From assembly GCA_028875175.1 (NCBI GenBank), contig JAPPFO010000150.1:1-25239 (forward strand): a stretch of 25,239 nt of DNA, in the 5' to 3' direction. How positions within the stretch are numbered: the first letter of the stretch is position 1; each line of letters opens with the position of its first letter. Below are positions 1 to 6,545 of the stretch, in pieces. Origin of the DNA: Chloroflexota bacterium. GTDB taxonomy: Bacteria; Chloroflexota; UBA11872. The notes beneath the pieces were generated by a model. The model ran no database searches. It was not told the origin of the DNA and saw nothing but the letters and a program-made list of their open reading frames with translations. The translations under genes were made by a program, and so were the position numbers.

Positions 1-167
1 GCATGAGGACACCCATCAAGCAAGCCGCCACACCACTATCGTCTCACCATCGAGCCGGGTGAATCGTGAAGCGCCTCACGTTTCAGTCCGGAGACACTCG
101 GAGCCGACCGTCGGTGTTGCTACCATCGTCGGCGTCGCTCGCGGGCTCCGGCTCCGCGAACGCGCGA

Positions 168-243
168 GCCTCCGTAGCTCAATTGGAAGAGCAGCTGACT
201 CTTAATCAGTTGGTTGTAGGTTCGAGTCCTACCGGGGGTACCA
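168..243 (+). tRNA. tRNA-Lys (anticodon CTT), CCA encoded
   Basis: The sequence folds into a full cloverleaf. The 7-bp acceptor stem (GCCTCCG with CGGGGGT) has two G-U pairs, the D stem is GCTC/GAGC, and the anticodon stem GCTGA/TCAGT carries the loop CTCTTAA. The T stem is GTAGG/CCTAC with loop TTCGAGT. Loop positions 34-36 read CTT, which decodes the lysine codon AAG. The discriminator is A240 and the CCA tail is encoded at 241-243. The body is 73 nt, the normal length for a class I tRNA. Confidence 0.96.
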
Positions 244-273
244 CGACCAGTTTCGACGCTGACTGCGCGAACC

Positions 274-289
274 AAAGGCCGGCCTTTTT
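274..289 (+). terminator. Short palindrome plus T run after the tRNA
   Basis: AAAGG-CCGG-CCTTT is self-complementary and runs directly into a five-T stretch, as in a small intrinsic terminator. It sits 31 nt after the tRNA 3' end. It also abuts the ATG of the methyltransferase at 292, so either that gene is read from transcripts passing through the hairpin or its promoter lies inside or just before it. The stem is short, so termination may be partial. Confidence 0.45.
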
Positions 290-291
290 CC

Positions 292-1158
292 ATGCGCTCA
301 ACTGACGAATCTACGACTCGTTCTGAGGTATGGGCCGGCCGCACCCGGGAGCGCGAGACGAACCTGGCCAACTGGAATGACCGCGTGGCGGCGCACCTTG
401 CATCGCCTGGCTATGACGTCGAAGGGTTTATCGCGGATTCCAGCCGGGTTGGTAAGGCTGTCAGGCTGGATCTAGAGGAAATCGGCGACGTCCGCGGCCA
501 GTCTCTTCTACACCTGCAATGCCACATCGGCCTGGACACGCTCTCCTGGTCCCGCCTTGGCGCCCAGGTAACCGGTCTCGACTTCTCGGCGCCGGCCATT
601 GATGCAGCTCGCGAAATCAGCCGCCGTTCGCAAACACCCGCGGAGTTTGTGCTGGCCGATGTGTACGACGCCCCCGAAGCGCTTGGAGAGACCTACGACA
701 TCGTCTACGCCAGCGAGGGAGTCCTCTGCTGGCTGCCGGATGTCGCCGCTTGGGCACGCGTCCTAAGCCGCCTCATCCGACCCGGCGGCACCGCATACAT
801 CCGCGACGGGCACCCAATCTTTCACACGCTGGATCACGATCGTGCCGACGGCCGACTTGAACTCGTCGGTTCGTACTTTGAAGGCCCGGCACACCGATAC
901 GACGAGCCTGGAACGTACGTCGAAAGCGATGTCCAAATCGAGCACACCGTGAACTACGAGTGGGATCACGGCCTCGGCGAGATCGTGAACGCCTTCATTC
1001 AGGCGGGATTGCGGATCGAGTCGCTGCGGGAGTATCCGGTGTCGGCCTACCAGGCCCTACCCGGCATGGTCAAAGGCCAGGACGGCTGGTGGCGCCTGCC
1101 TCCGCAGTCCGGCCAGGCCCCCTCAATGTTCTCGCTCCGGGCAACGCTGCCTGAGTAG
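292..1158 (+). CDS. Class I SAM-dependent methyltransferase
   Basis: This 288-aa protein is predicted to be a cytoplasmic methyltransferase with a Rossmann-like fold. The SAM-binding motif I region is LLHLQCHIG (about residues 72-80). A GLDFS strand end follows at about 95-99, then ADVYD at about 122-126 and the YDIVYASEGVLCWLPD stretch at about 135-150, matching motifs I to IV of the Methyltransf_11/25 type. The N-terminal NLANWNDRVAAH segment is typical of a subgroup common in environmental bacteria. The ATG at 292 is used because no later ATG precedes the conserved part, but no clear Shine-Dalgarno sequence lies before it. The gene starts 2 nt after the tRNA terminator. The methyl acceptor cannot be told from the sequence. 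Confidence 0.85.
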   Translation: MRSTDESTTRSEVWAGRTRERETNLANWNDRVAAHLASPGYDVEGFIADSSRVGKAVRLDLEEIGDVRGQSLLHLQCHIGLDTLSWSRLGAQVTGLDFSAPAIDAAREISRRSQTPAEFVLADVYDAPEALGETYDIVYASEGVLCWLPDVAAWARVLSRLIRPGGTAYIRDGHPIFHTLDHDRADGRLELVGSYFEGPAHRYDEPGTYVESDVQIEHTVNYEWDHGLGEIVNAFIQAGLRIESLREYPVSAYQALPGMVKGQDGWWRLPPQSGQAPSMFSLRATLPE

Positions 1159-1236
1159 TTGACGCCGGGCTTGAAGCTCCGGCTCTTGGCCATTTCTAAC
1201 GCACGCGTCGGGAACGACGATTCTCGGGAGGAACAA

Positions 1237-1473
1237 TTGAATCAGCTTGATCGACTCAACGCATACCTGCAGGGCCGTCTCCGACAGGAATCGATGCCTG
1301 AAGTCACCTTGCAGGACGCCGCGCGCTGGATCCGGGAAGCAGAGCTACTCCCGCAGCATTCCTTTCGTGGAGATAGCCCGTTGCGCTTTCTCATCCAGGC
1401 AGGTTGGATCGAAGGCGGTGAGCAGGTTGCTGGACCACACGGTCGATACAGGATTCGGCGGAAGGGTCCGTAG
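1237..1473 (+). CDS. Small conserved-type hypothetical protein (78 aa)
   Basis: The start is TTG at 1237, chosen because a strong Shine-Dalgarno sequence GGGAGG (1226-1231) lies 5 nt before it. The frame is open back to the methyltransferase stop, but that upstream part lacks a ribosome site. The protein begins MNQLDRLNAYLQGRL and continues with a helical AARWIREAELL segment, then LRFLIQAGWI and a basic C-terminus GRYRIRRKGP. The pattern of two helices, a turn and a basic strand would fit a small winged-helix or excisionase-like DNA-binding domain, but this is inference only. It follows the methyltransferase by 78 nt in the same direction and may share its transcript. No function is assigned. 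Confidence 0.6.
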   Translation: MNQLDRLNAYLQGRLRQESMPEVTLQDAARWIREAELLPQHSFRGDSPLRFLIQAGWIEGGEQVAGPHGRYRIRRKGP

Positions 1474-1595
1474 CTCTGGAGCCGCCGAGCGAGAGCGAGG
1501 TCAACCACGGCTGGGTGGCCCGAGGCCCAACGGCCGTCCCGGATTCCGATAGACTCGCCCGACTGCGGCTTAGCAAGCGTTGGTTCGGCGGTCGT

Positions 1596-1610
1596 CCCGG
1601 CTGCGCCGGG
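1596..1610 (+). other. Short perfect GC hairpin upstream of the Asp-box gene
   Basis: CCCGGC-TGC-GCCGGG is a perfect 6-bp stem with a 3-nt loop. It lies in the 171-nt gap between the small ORF and the Asp-box gene, about 20 nt before the latter's Shine-Dalgarno sequence. It has no T run, so it could be a weak terminator of the upstream unit or a 5'-leader element. Nothing else recognisable lies in this gap. Confidence 0.3.
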
Positions 1611-1644
1611 CACTCCGTGCGGGCCGTCGCGAGGGGCACGAGCA

Positions 1645-2625
1645 ATGGCGCAAGACTTCACGATGTTTGTGGGCACGGTCGGTGGCGGCCTGAATGTGAG
1701 TTCCGACGGCGGCTCGTCCTGGAATCAGATTCGAAGCCCTGTTCCCACCGAAGGCAACGTCCGAGCTGTCACGGTCTATCCCAACGACCCCACTCGTGTG
1801 ATTGCCGGCACGGACGTCGGCGTCTTCCGGAGCGAAGACCAGGGTGAGACCTGGGAACAGCTCGACACGCCCATTGATGGCATCCACATCTGGACCATCA
1901 CGGTCGATCCGGTCGATCCGAGCATTCTCTTTGCCGGAACACGCCCCGGCGTATTCCGGTCCAAAGACGACGGTGAAACCTGGGAAGAACTGCCGGTCAA
2001 CGTCAACCTCAATGGACCGATCGTTCCGCCCCGTACGACCACCGTGCTCGTGGACCCGCGCGATCATCAGACCGTCTGGGCCGGTGTGGAAGTCGCCGGT
2101 CTTTATCGGAGCAAGGATGGCGGCGACTCATGGACGGCTCTCGCCAACGTCGGTCCACAGCTGATGTATGACGACATTCATGGACTAGCCATCCGACCCG
2201 GCGATCCCACGGTTGTCTTTTCCACCAGCCCCTTCGGCCTGGCCATCAGCACGGATGAAGGCGACAGCTGGGACCACCACAAGTTCCCGACGTTCGATCC
2301 GGGCGGATCCTCCTACTGCCGCAACATCCTGGTTCGTCCGGACAATCCCGACGTCATGTTCGTGGGCAACGGCAACGGCATTCCCGGGGTCACCGGCGCG
2401 ATCCGCCGCACCGTTGACGGCGGCGCCACCTGGGACACGCCCGAGCTACCGGTAACGCCAAACTCCGTCGTCTACTGCTTTAGCGCGCACGTGGATGTGC
2501 CCGACTGCGTCGCGGCGGCCAGCATTTACGGCTATATCTACCTAAGCGACGACGGCGGCCAGACCTGGAGCAAGCTGGAACGGGAATTCGGCGAGATCCG
2601 GACGGTGGCAATTAGCCCCAACTAG
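1645..2625 (+). CDS. Asp-box (BNR) repeat beta-propeller protein, 7 repeats
   Basis: This 326-aa protein is built almost entirely of Asp-box repeats. Seven copies of S/T-x-D-x-G-x-T/S-W are visible: SDGGSSW, SEDQGETW, SKDDGETW, SKDGGDSW, STDEGDSW, TVDGGATW and SDDGGQTW. Each follows a strand of the type VFAGTxxGVFRS, and units are about 45 residues apart. This predicts a seven-bladed propeller of the sialidase/VPS10/GH74-like superfamily. There is no signal peptide or transmembrane segment, so it appears cytoplasmic unless exported in a non-classical way. The ATG at 1645 is preceded by GAGGGG at 1631-1636 with 8-nt spacing. Databases often label such proteins sialidase or photosystem-stability factor, but no catalytic residues support either. 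It converges on the ABC-2 cassette. Confidence 0.88.
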   Translation: MAQDFTMFVGTVGGGLNVSSDGGSSWNQIRSPVPTEGNVRAVTVYPNDPTRVIAGTDVGVFRSEDQGETWEQLDTPIDGIHIWTITVDPVDPSILFAGTRPGVFRSKDDGETWEELPVNVNLNGPIVPPRTTTVLVDPRDHQTVWAGVEVAGLYRSKDGGDSWTALANVGPQLMYDDIHGLAIRPGDPTVVFSTSPFGLAISTDEGDSWDHHKFPTFDPGGSSYCRNILVRPDNPDVMFVGNGNGIPGVTGAIRRTVDGGATWDTPELPVTPNSVVYCFSAHVDVPDCVAAASIYGYIYLSDDGGQTWSKLEREFGEIRTVAISPN

Positions 2626-2660
2626 GGGGCGGATGGGTCCCGACGGGTCCGGTTCTCGGA

Positions 2661-2692
2661 CGGCCGATTCCGCTTTTCGCGGGCCTCGGCCG
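2661..2692. terminator. Nested hairpin between convergent genes
   Basis: An outer stem CGGCCGA (2661-2667) pairs with TCGGCCG (2686-2692). An inner stem CCGC (2670-2673) pairs with GCGG (2679-2682) around the loop TTTTC. The two stems stack with a small internal bulge. The element lies in the 87-nt space between the Asp-box gene (+) and the ABC-2 permease (-) and would fold in RNA from either strand. No long T run follows, so it may act as a bidirectional boundary or an RNA 3'-end stabiliser. Confidence 0.45.
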
Positions 2693-2712
2693 ACCGCGCG
2701 TGCCGCGCATTC

Positions 2713-3543
2713 TTATGTATACAGTCCGATCAGCCCGCGGCGCGTAGCCCTGTTCGCCACGCGGTTGAAGAGCCAGATCCCGCCCAGCACCCCGCCAACC
2801 GCGCTGGCGGCCAGCACTCCCAACTCGACTTCAAGGGGCACGATCGTTGGCGTTCCCAGCAATGTGTGCCGCATGGCGTCGATTACGTAGGTGTACGGCA
2901 GCGCCAGGCTTACCCAGCGAACTTCCCACGGCAGCATCGCCACGGGAAACGTGGAACCGGCCATAGTGAATATCAAGACGACGAAGATCGAAGCCAAGGC
3001 AGGCTGCCGTTGGGCAAGCCCCACTCCCGCGAAGGCGATACCAAGTCCCCAGAACGCGATCAGGGCCAGAGCGAACACGGGAATGACCAGCGGATTGAAC
3101 GCAGCGGGCGCCGCGCCCGGCAAGAAGAGCAACGCTACCGCCAGCACGCCCAGCATGGCGGTCCACTGGGCAATCTCCCAGCCCGTCACGCCCACGATCG
3201 GGATCCAGCGCGGACACGGCGTGGCCCAGATGTGTGGAAGCACGCCGGCCTGGCTTGCCCAACGAAGGTAGCCCTGGCCGCTGTAGAGCCCCTGCTGCGC
3301 AATTTGCAAGGCCAGCCATCCCAGCGCCACGTAGCCGATGAAGTTCGACCCGCCTCCACTGGCTTCAAACCCTTCGCTTCCGAAGGCGCGCTCGGCCAGC
3401 AGCCGGGTCGTCAACAGCAAGGCAAGCGCCAGCAGCGTCGAGACGTAGAACAGCTTCTGCCGCCCGAACTCCCGCCACTCGCGGACGAACGAGGCCCAGG
3501 CGGCGAGGGCCAGCGCGCGTCGTGTGCCTGCGAAGGGCCTCAT
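2713..3543 (-). CDS. ABC-2 type transporter permease
   Basis: This 276-aa membrane protein has about six hydrophobic segments, including LFYVSTLLALALLLTTRLL, FIGYVALGWLALQIA, MLGVLAVALLFLP, FALALIAFWGLGIAFAGVG and the C-terminal GVLAASAVGGVLGGIWLFN. The SLALPYTYVIDAMRHTLLG region before the last segments is typical of ABC-2 (DrrB/NatB-like) permeases. Its ATG overlaps the stop of the upstream permease by 4 nt (3540-3543), which indicates translational coupling. With that permease it would form the channel of a heterodimeric exporter powered by the ATPase at 4381-5415. The substrate could be a lipid, drug or small molecule and is unknown. Confidence 0.88.
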   Translation of the reverse strand: MRPFAGTRRALALAAWASFVREWREFGRQKLFYVSTLLALALLLTTRLLAERAFGSEGFEASGGGSNFIGYVALGWLALQIAQQGLYSGQGYLRWASQAGVLPHIWATPCPRWIPIVGVTGWEIAQWTAMLGVLAVALLFLPGAAPAAFNPLVIPVFALALIAFWGLGIAFAGVGLAQRQPALASIFVVLIFTMAGSTFPVAMLPWEVRWVSLALPYTYVIDAMRHTLLGTPTIVPLEVELGVLAASAVGGVLGGIWLFNRVANRATRRGLIGLYT

Positions 3544-4394
3544 ATCGCGTCAAGAACGCCATGACGTCTGGCGGACCGCTCGAGCGCCCCGAAGACCCAA
3601 ATCGAAATCGCCCCGTAGGCAAACGCCATAAGGAGCAGCACACCGGCTGACAGCACGGCCTCGCCTGCGTCGGCGAACACCAGCGCGGCGCGCAATCCGC
3701 GCAGTATCCAGGTAAGCGGAACAAACTGGGCCGCGACCTGGACCCACTCGGGAAGGACGCCAACGGGATGGGCAACGCCGGCAAAGATCCCCGAAGCGAT
3801 GACCGCGAGGTTGGACAAGGCCGCCGCCGCGCGATAGCGCACAACCAGCCCCGCGAACGCTACGCCAACGGCTAGGTTGGCGGCGTACGACGCCCCGAGC
3901 ACCAGCAGGAGGGCGCCGGCTTCCAACGTCAGCGTGAATCGAAACACCGCCCAACTCGCGGCGAACATCGTGAGCGACTGCACCGCGATCCCGATTGAGC
4001 TGCCCATCGCGCGCCCCACGATCAGCAGGGGTTTGGCAAGTCGCCCGGTCCAGATCGCGCTCAACGTGCCTTGCTCTCGTTCACGTTGCAGCGTAATCGA
4101 GAGCAGGGTCAGGGTGGCTCCGGCCCAGGTCATGCCAATCACGCCGAGCGTTACAAATGCCAGGTAGTTCTCCGTCCCCGCCACCGACGCAAACCGTGCC
4201 GCCTGCTCGTGATTCGGGCCGGCCAGCGCACGCGCCCCCAGGATCCCCGGCAGCACCAGCGCGAACGCCGAGATCACGAGCGTGGTGACAAAGGCCCATT
4301 CGCGGCGGTGCACCTTCCAACCCATCACGGCCAGCGAGGCCACGGCCTGCCCGCCGCGCGCCAAACGCATCGCAGGAGCGTCAAATTGATTCAA
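3540..4394 (-). CDS. ABC-2 type transporter permease, second subunit
   Basis: This 284-aa protein has about six membrane spans, for example WAFVTTLVISAFALVLPGILG, YLAFVTLGVIGMTWAGATLTLL, a central pair near MFAASWAVF and GALLLVLGASYAANLAVGVAFAGLVV, and AVLSAGVLLLMAFAYGAISIWVFG. The motif LQREREQGTLSAIWTGRLAKPLLIVGR is the cytoplasmic E-x-G-T/L coupling segment of ABC-2 exporters. The start is taken as TTG at 4394 because GGGAGGG lies 4 nt upstream; an in-frame ATG at 4370 is the alternative. The 5' end overlaps the ATPase gene by 14 nt and the 3' end overlaps the other permease by 4 nt, so all three form one operon. Confidence 0.88.
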   Translation of the reverse strand: MNQFDAPAMRLARGGQAVASLAVMGWKVHRREWAFVTTLVISAFALVLPGILGARALAGPNHEQAARFASVAGTENYLAFVTLGVIGMTWAGATLTLLSITLQREREQGTLSAIWTGRLAKPLLIVGRAMGSSIGIAVQSLTMFAASWAVFRFTLTLEAGALLLVLGASYAANLAVGVAFAGLVVRYRAAAALSNLAVIASGIFAGVAHPVGVLPEWVQVAAQFVPLTWILRGLRAALVFADAGEAVLSAGVLLLMAFAYGAISIWVFGALERSARRHGVLDAI

Positions 4395-5415
4395 GCGACC
4401 CTCCCAGGCGGCTTCCGGTCAGCTTGATGAAGGCGTCCTCCAGCGTGGCTTCCCGCAGGCGCGATTCAGTCACGGCCACACCAGCCGCCTTGAGGCTGGC
4501 TGCAATCCGTTCGGCGGACTGCCAGCCGCCGGGGGCGCTCACCGCAACTGCGATACCGCCGTCGTCCTGAACATCGCCCCACCAGAGCGCGTCGGCACCG
4601 AGAATCGGCCGTGCAGCCGCGGCGTCACCGTGTAGCTGCAACTCCAGCCGAGGCTCGACGCCGGCACTTGCGATCAGGGCGGCTGGCCGGTCTTCGGCCA
4701 CAAGCCGTCCGTGATCGATGATTCCTACACGATCACAGACCTCGTCGGCTTCGTGCATGTTGTGGGTCGTCAGCAGCACCGCTTTGCCGGCTCCCTGCAG
4801 CGTCCGTATCAACTCACGGGTCGCCCGCGCGGCGGCCGGATCGAGCGCCGCGGTGGGTTCGTCCAGCAGTAGCACCGGTGGGTCGTGCAGCAACGTCCGC
4901 GCCAGGTTCAGCCGTTGCTTCATGCCGGTGCTGTACGTTTCCGCCAGGTCGTCGGCTCGCTCCGCGAGCCCTAGCTGCTTGAGCAGAGCGGTCGATCGCT
5001 CCTGGATCACCTGGCCAGGCATGAACTGAAGGCGCCCAAAGATTTCCAGGTTTTCGCGGCCTGTCAGCCGCCAGTAGACCCCGCGCTCCCCGGCGAACAT
5101 GACGCCGATACGCGCCCGCACCGCACCGGAGTCTCGCTGGGTGTCATAGCCGCAGATTCGGGCGGCGCCCGTCGTCGGCTCAAGCAGGGTTGCGAGCATG
5201 CGAGCCATCGTGGTCTTGCCCGCGCCGTTTGGCCCCAACAAGCCGTATACCTCGCCGACGCCGACATCCAGTGTCACATCGTTAATAGCCATGATCGGCT
5301 CTGAGGTCGAGACAGATCGACGCGCAAGAACGTCCCACGGCCGGCGCGCAGGCAGCCGGCGCTCGAAGTGCTTCGTTAGCCGCTCGACTTCAATCAACAT
5401 CGCCGCGTTTTCCAT
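4381..5415 (-). CDS. ABC transporter ATP-binding protein (ABC-2/DrrA-NatA type)
   Basis: This 344-aa cytoplasmic ATPase drives the two downstream ABC-2 permeases. Walker A is GPNGAGKTT (about 61-69), the signature is YSTGMKQR (161-168), Walker B is VLLLDEP (181-187) and the switch histidine is in LLTTHNMHEAD (H218). At the usual Q-loop place the sequence is GVMFAGERGVYWRLTGREN, without the expected glutamine; a GGERGLYW-type variant occurs in some exporters of this class. An extension of about 110 residues follows the nucleotide-binding domain and ends with RLREATLEDAFIKLTG, as in other DrrA-like proteins. The N-terminus has about 30 extra residues before the AINDVTLDV strand. ATG at 5415 is used; ATG at 5400, with a GGAAAA upstream, is equally possible. 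Confidence 0.92.
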   Translation of the reverse strand: MENAAMLIEVERLTKHFERRLPARRPWDVLARRSVSTSEPIMAINDVTLDVGVGEVYGLLGPNGAGKTTMARMLATLLEPTTGAARICGYDTQRDSGAVRARIGVMFAGERGVYWRLTGRENLEIFGRLQFMPGQVIQERSTALLKQLGLAERADDLAETYSTGMKQRLNLARTLLHDPPVLLLDEPTAALDPAAARATRELIRTLQGAGKAVLLTTHNMHEADEVCDRVGIIDHGRLVAEDRPAALIASAGVEPRLELQLHGDAAAARPILGADALWWGDVQDDGGIAVAVSAPGGWQSAERIAASLKAAGVAVTESRLREATLEDAFIKLTGSRLGGSLESI

Positions 5416-5555
5416 GAGGCTTCAAAACGCGCTCGACTCGGACGCAGTCTGTCAGGTGAGGCACGCGCGCTGTTCGTACTGTGCCACGCACCGATCCCCG
5501 GTCTTGGGCGAACTACGCGTTCCGACGACCACCCGGCAGCCTTCACTTCTCCTAG

Positions 5556-5584
5556 TTGAACGAATTGCGGCGCTCTGTTCCAAT
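5556..5584 (+). promoter_or_regulatory. Possible sigma-70-like promoter for the DHDPS-like gene
   Basis: TTGAAC (5556-5561) and TCCAAT (5579-5584) are separated by exactly 17 nt, with four of six consensus matches each. They lie in the 223-nt divergent space between the ABC-2 operon and the DHDPS-like gene, about 55 nt before its GTG. No clear matching promoter was seen for the leftward operon. By-eye call only. Confidence 0.3.
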
Positions 5585-5638
5585 GCTGGTGATCGGCGGC
5601 TCCGGCGCCTTCGTCGGGTCAGCGCGAAGGGATCGCGA

Positions 5639-6526
5639 GTGAGGGACCGCGAAGAAGTACGCGCCCTATTGAGCGGCCCGGTCAACCCGCTGCCCACCAA
5701 GTTTCACCGCGACGGGACCATCAACTTCGACGGCATGCGCGCCGTCATTGATTGTTCCCTGGAGGCTGGCTGCCAGGTCATCATGCTGACCTGGGGCGAG
5801 ACGCTCGTCTCGCTGCTCAGCGACGCCGAACTGGCCGAGGTTCACCGCTCCGTGATCGAACACGTCGGCAACCGGGCCCTGACGATCGCCTGCGACAACA
5901 TGTGGGGTCTCCAGCAGACGCTGGAATTCGGCGACCTGGTGCGCGACCTGGGCTTCGACCTCTATATGGTCCGGCCTGCCGACTGGGCCCGCGGAACACC
6001 CCAGTCTCTGGCTGATTTCTACCGCGCCGTGGCCGAAAAAACTCGCGTAATGCTAGTGGGTGACGTGCCAATTGAATCCTGCGAGCTCATCGAGGACGAA
6101 CCTGGAATCCTCGCGTTCAAGGAGGACAGGCGGCTCGACTACGCGCACGAAGTGCTGATGCGCTGGGGCGACCGCTGGCCCATGGTTGGGGGCGGCGGCA
6201 TGAAGCGCCACCTCCTGCTCTGGCCGCATGGTTGCCACACCTGGCTGGAGCCTTTCGTGCGCTGCTATCCGGAGCCGGCCATGCGCTATTGGCGAGCACT
6301 GCAGCGCGGCGATACCGACGAAGCCTGGGAAATCATCATGCGCATCGAAACGCCGGTACGAGCGGCGGGGCACCGCTTCCCCGCCGGCTACAACGGATTC
6401 GCCCAGGCCATGATCGAGGTCTACGGCATAGCTCCCCGCTGGCGCCGCTCGCCGGCGCCGAACGCGACCGAAGCCCAAATGGAGGATGTCCGCGGCGTGC
6501 TATGTCGAGTTGGCATCTGGCCATGA
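5639..6526 (+). CDS. Dihydrodipicolinate synthase (DapA)-family protein with altered active site
   Basis: This 295-aa protein has the length and plan of the DHDPS/N-acetylneuraminate lyase TIM barrel: N-terminal GPVNPLPTKFHRDGTINFDGM, a strand ending LTWGET (50-55), and FKED with K161 as the likely Schiff-base lysine. It differs from true DapA at key points. The GTTGE motif reads LTWGE, and the YNxP motif that holds the catalytic tyrosine reads VGDVP (140-144). It is therefore unlikely to make lysine precursors and more likely a pyruvate- or aldehyde-handling lyase, or a non-canonical family member. The start is GTG at 5639 with GAAGGG (5626-5631) 7 nt before it; the frame is open further upstream but looks non-coding there. 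It lies 19 nt before the GHL10-like gene. Confidence 0.85.
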   Translation: MRDREEVRALLSGPVNPLPTKFHRDGTINFDGMRAVIDCSLEAGCQVIMLTWGETLVSLLSDAELAEVHRSVIEHVGNRALTIACDNMWGLQQTLEFGDLVRDLGFDLYMVRPADWARGTPQSLADFYRAVAEKTRVMLVGDVPIESCELIEDEPGILAFKEDRRLDYAHEVLMRWGDRWPMVGGGGMKRHLLLWPHGCHTWLEPFVRCYPEPAMRYWRALQRGDTDEAWEIIMRIETPVRAAGHRFPAGYNGFAQAMIEVYGIAPRWRRSPAPNATEAQMEDVRGVLCRVGIWP

Positions 6527-6545
6527 CTTTCGACGCCAATCTCTG

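Noticed and set aside
120..371. 83-codon minus-strand frame over the tRNA
   Set aside because: It covers the whole tRNA-Lys and the start of the methyltransferase, and has no motif or ribosome site.
1645..2625. Sialidase activity for the Asp-box protein
   Set aside because: Asp-boxes are structural turns. The arginine triad, the tyrosine/glutamate pair and the FRIP motif of sialidases are not seen.
5198..5638. N-terminal extension of the DHDPS-like protein
   Set aside because: The frame is open but runs back through the divergent promoter region into the ABC ATPase gene; the family length and the GAAGGG site support GTG at 5639.
5639..6526. True dapA for lysine synthesis
   Set aside because: The YNxP tyrosine and the second threonine of GTTGE are replaced, and no other lysine gene is nearby.
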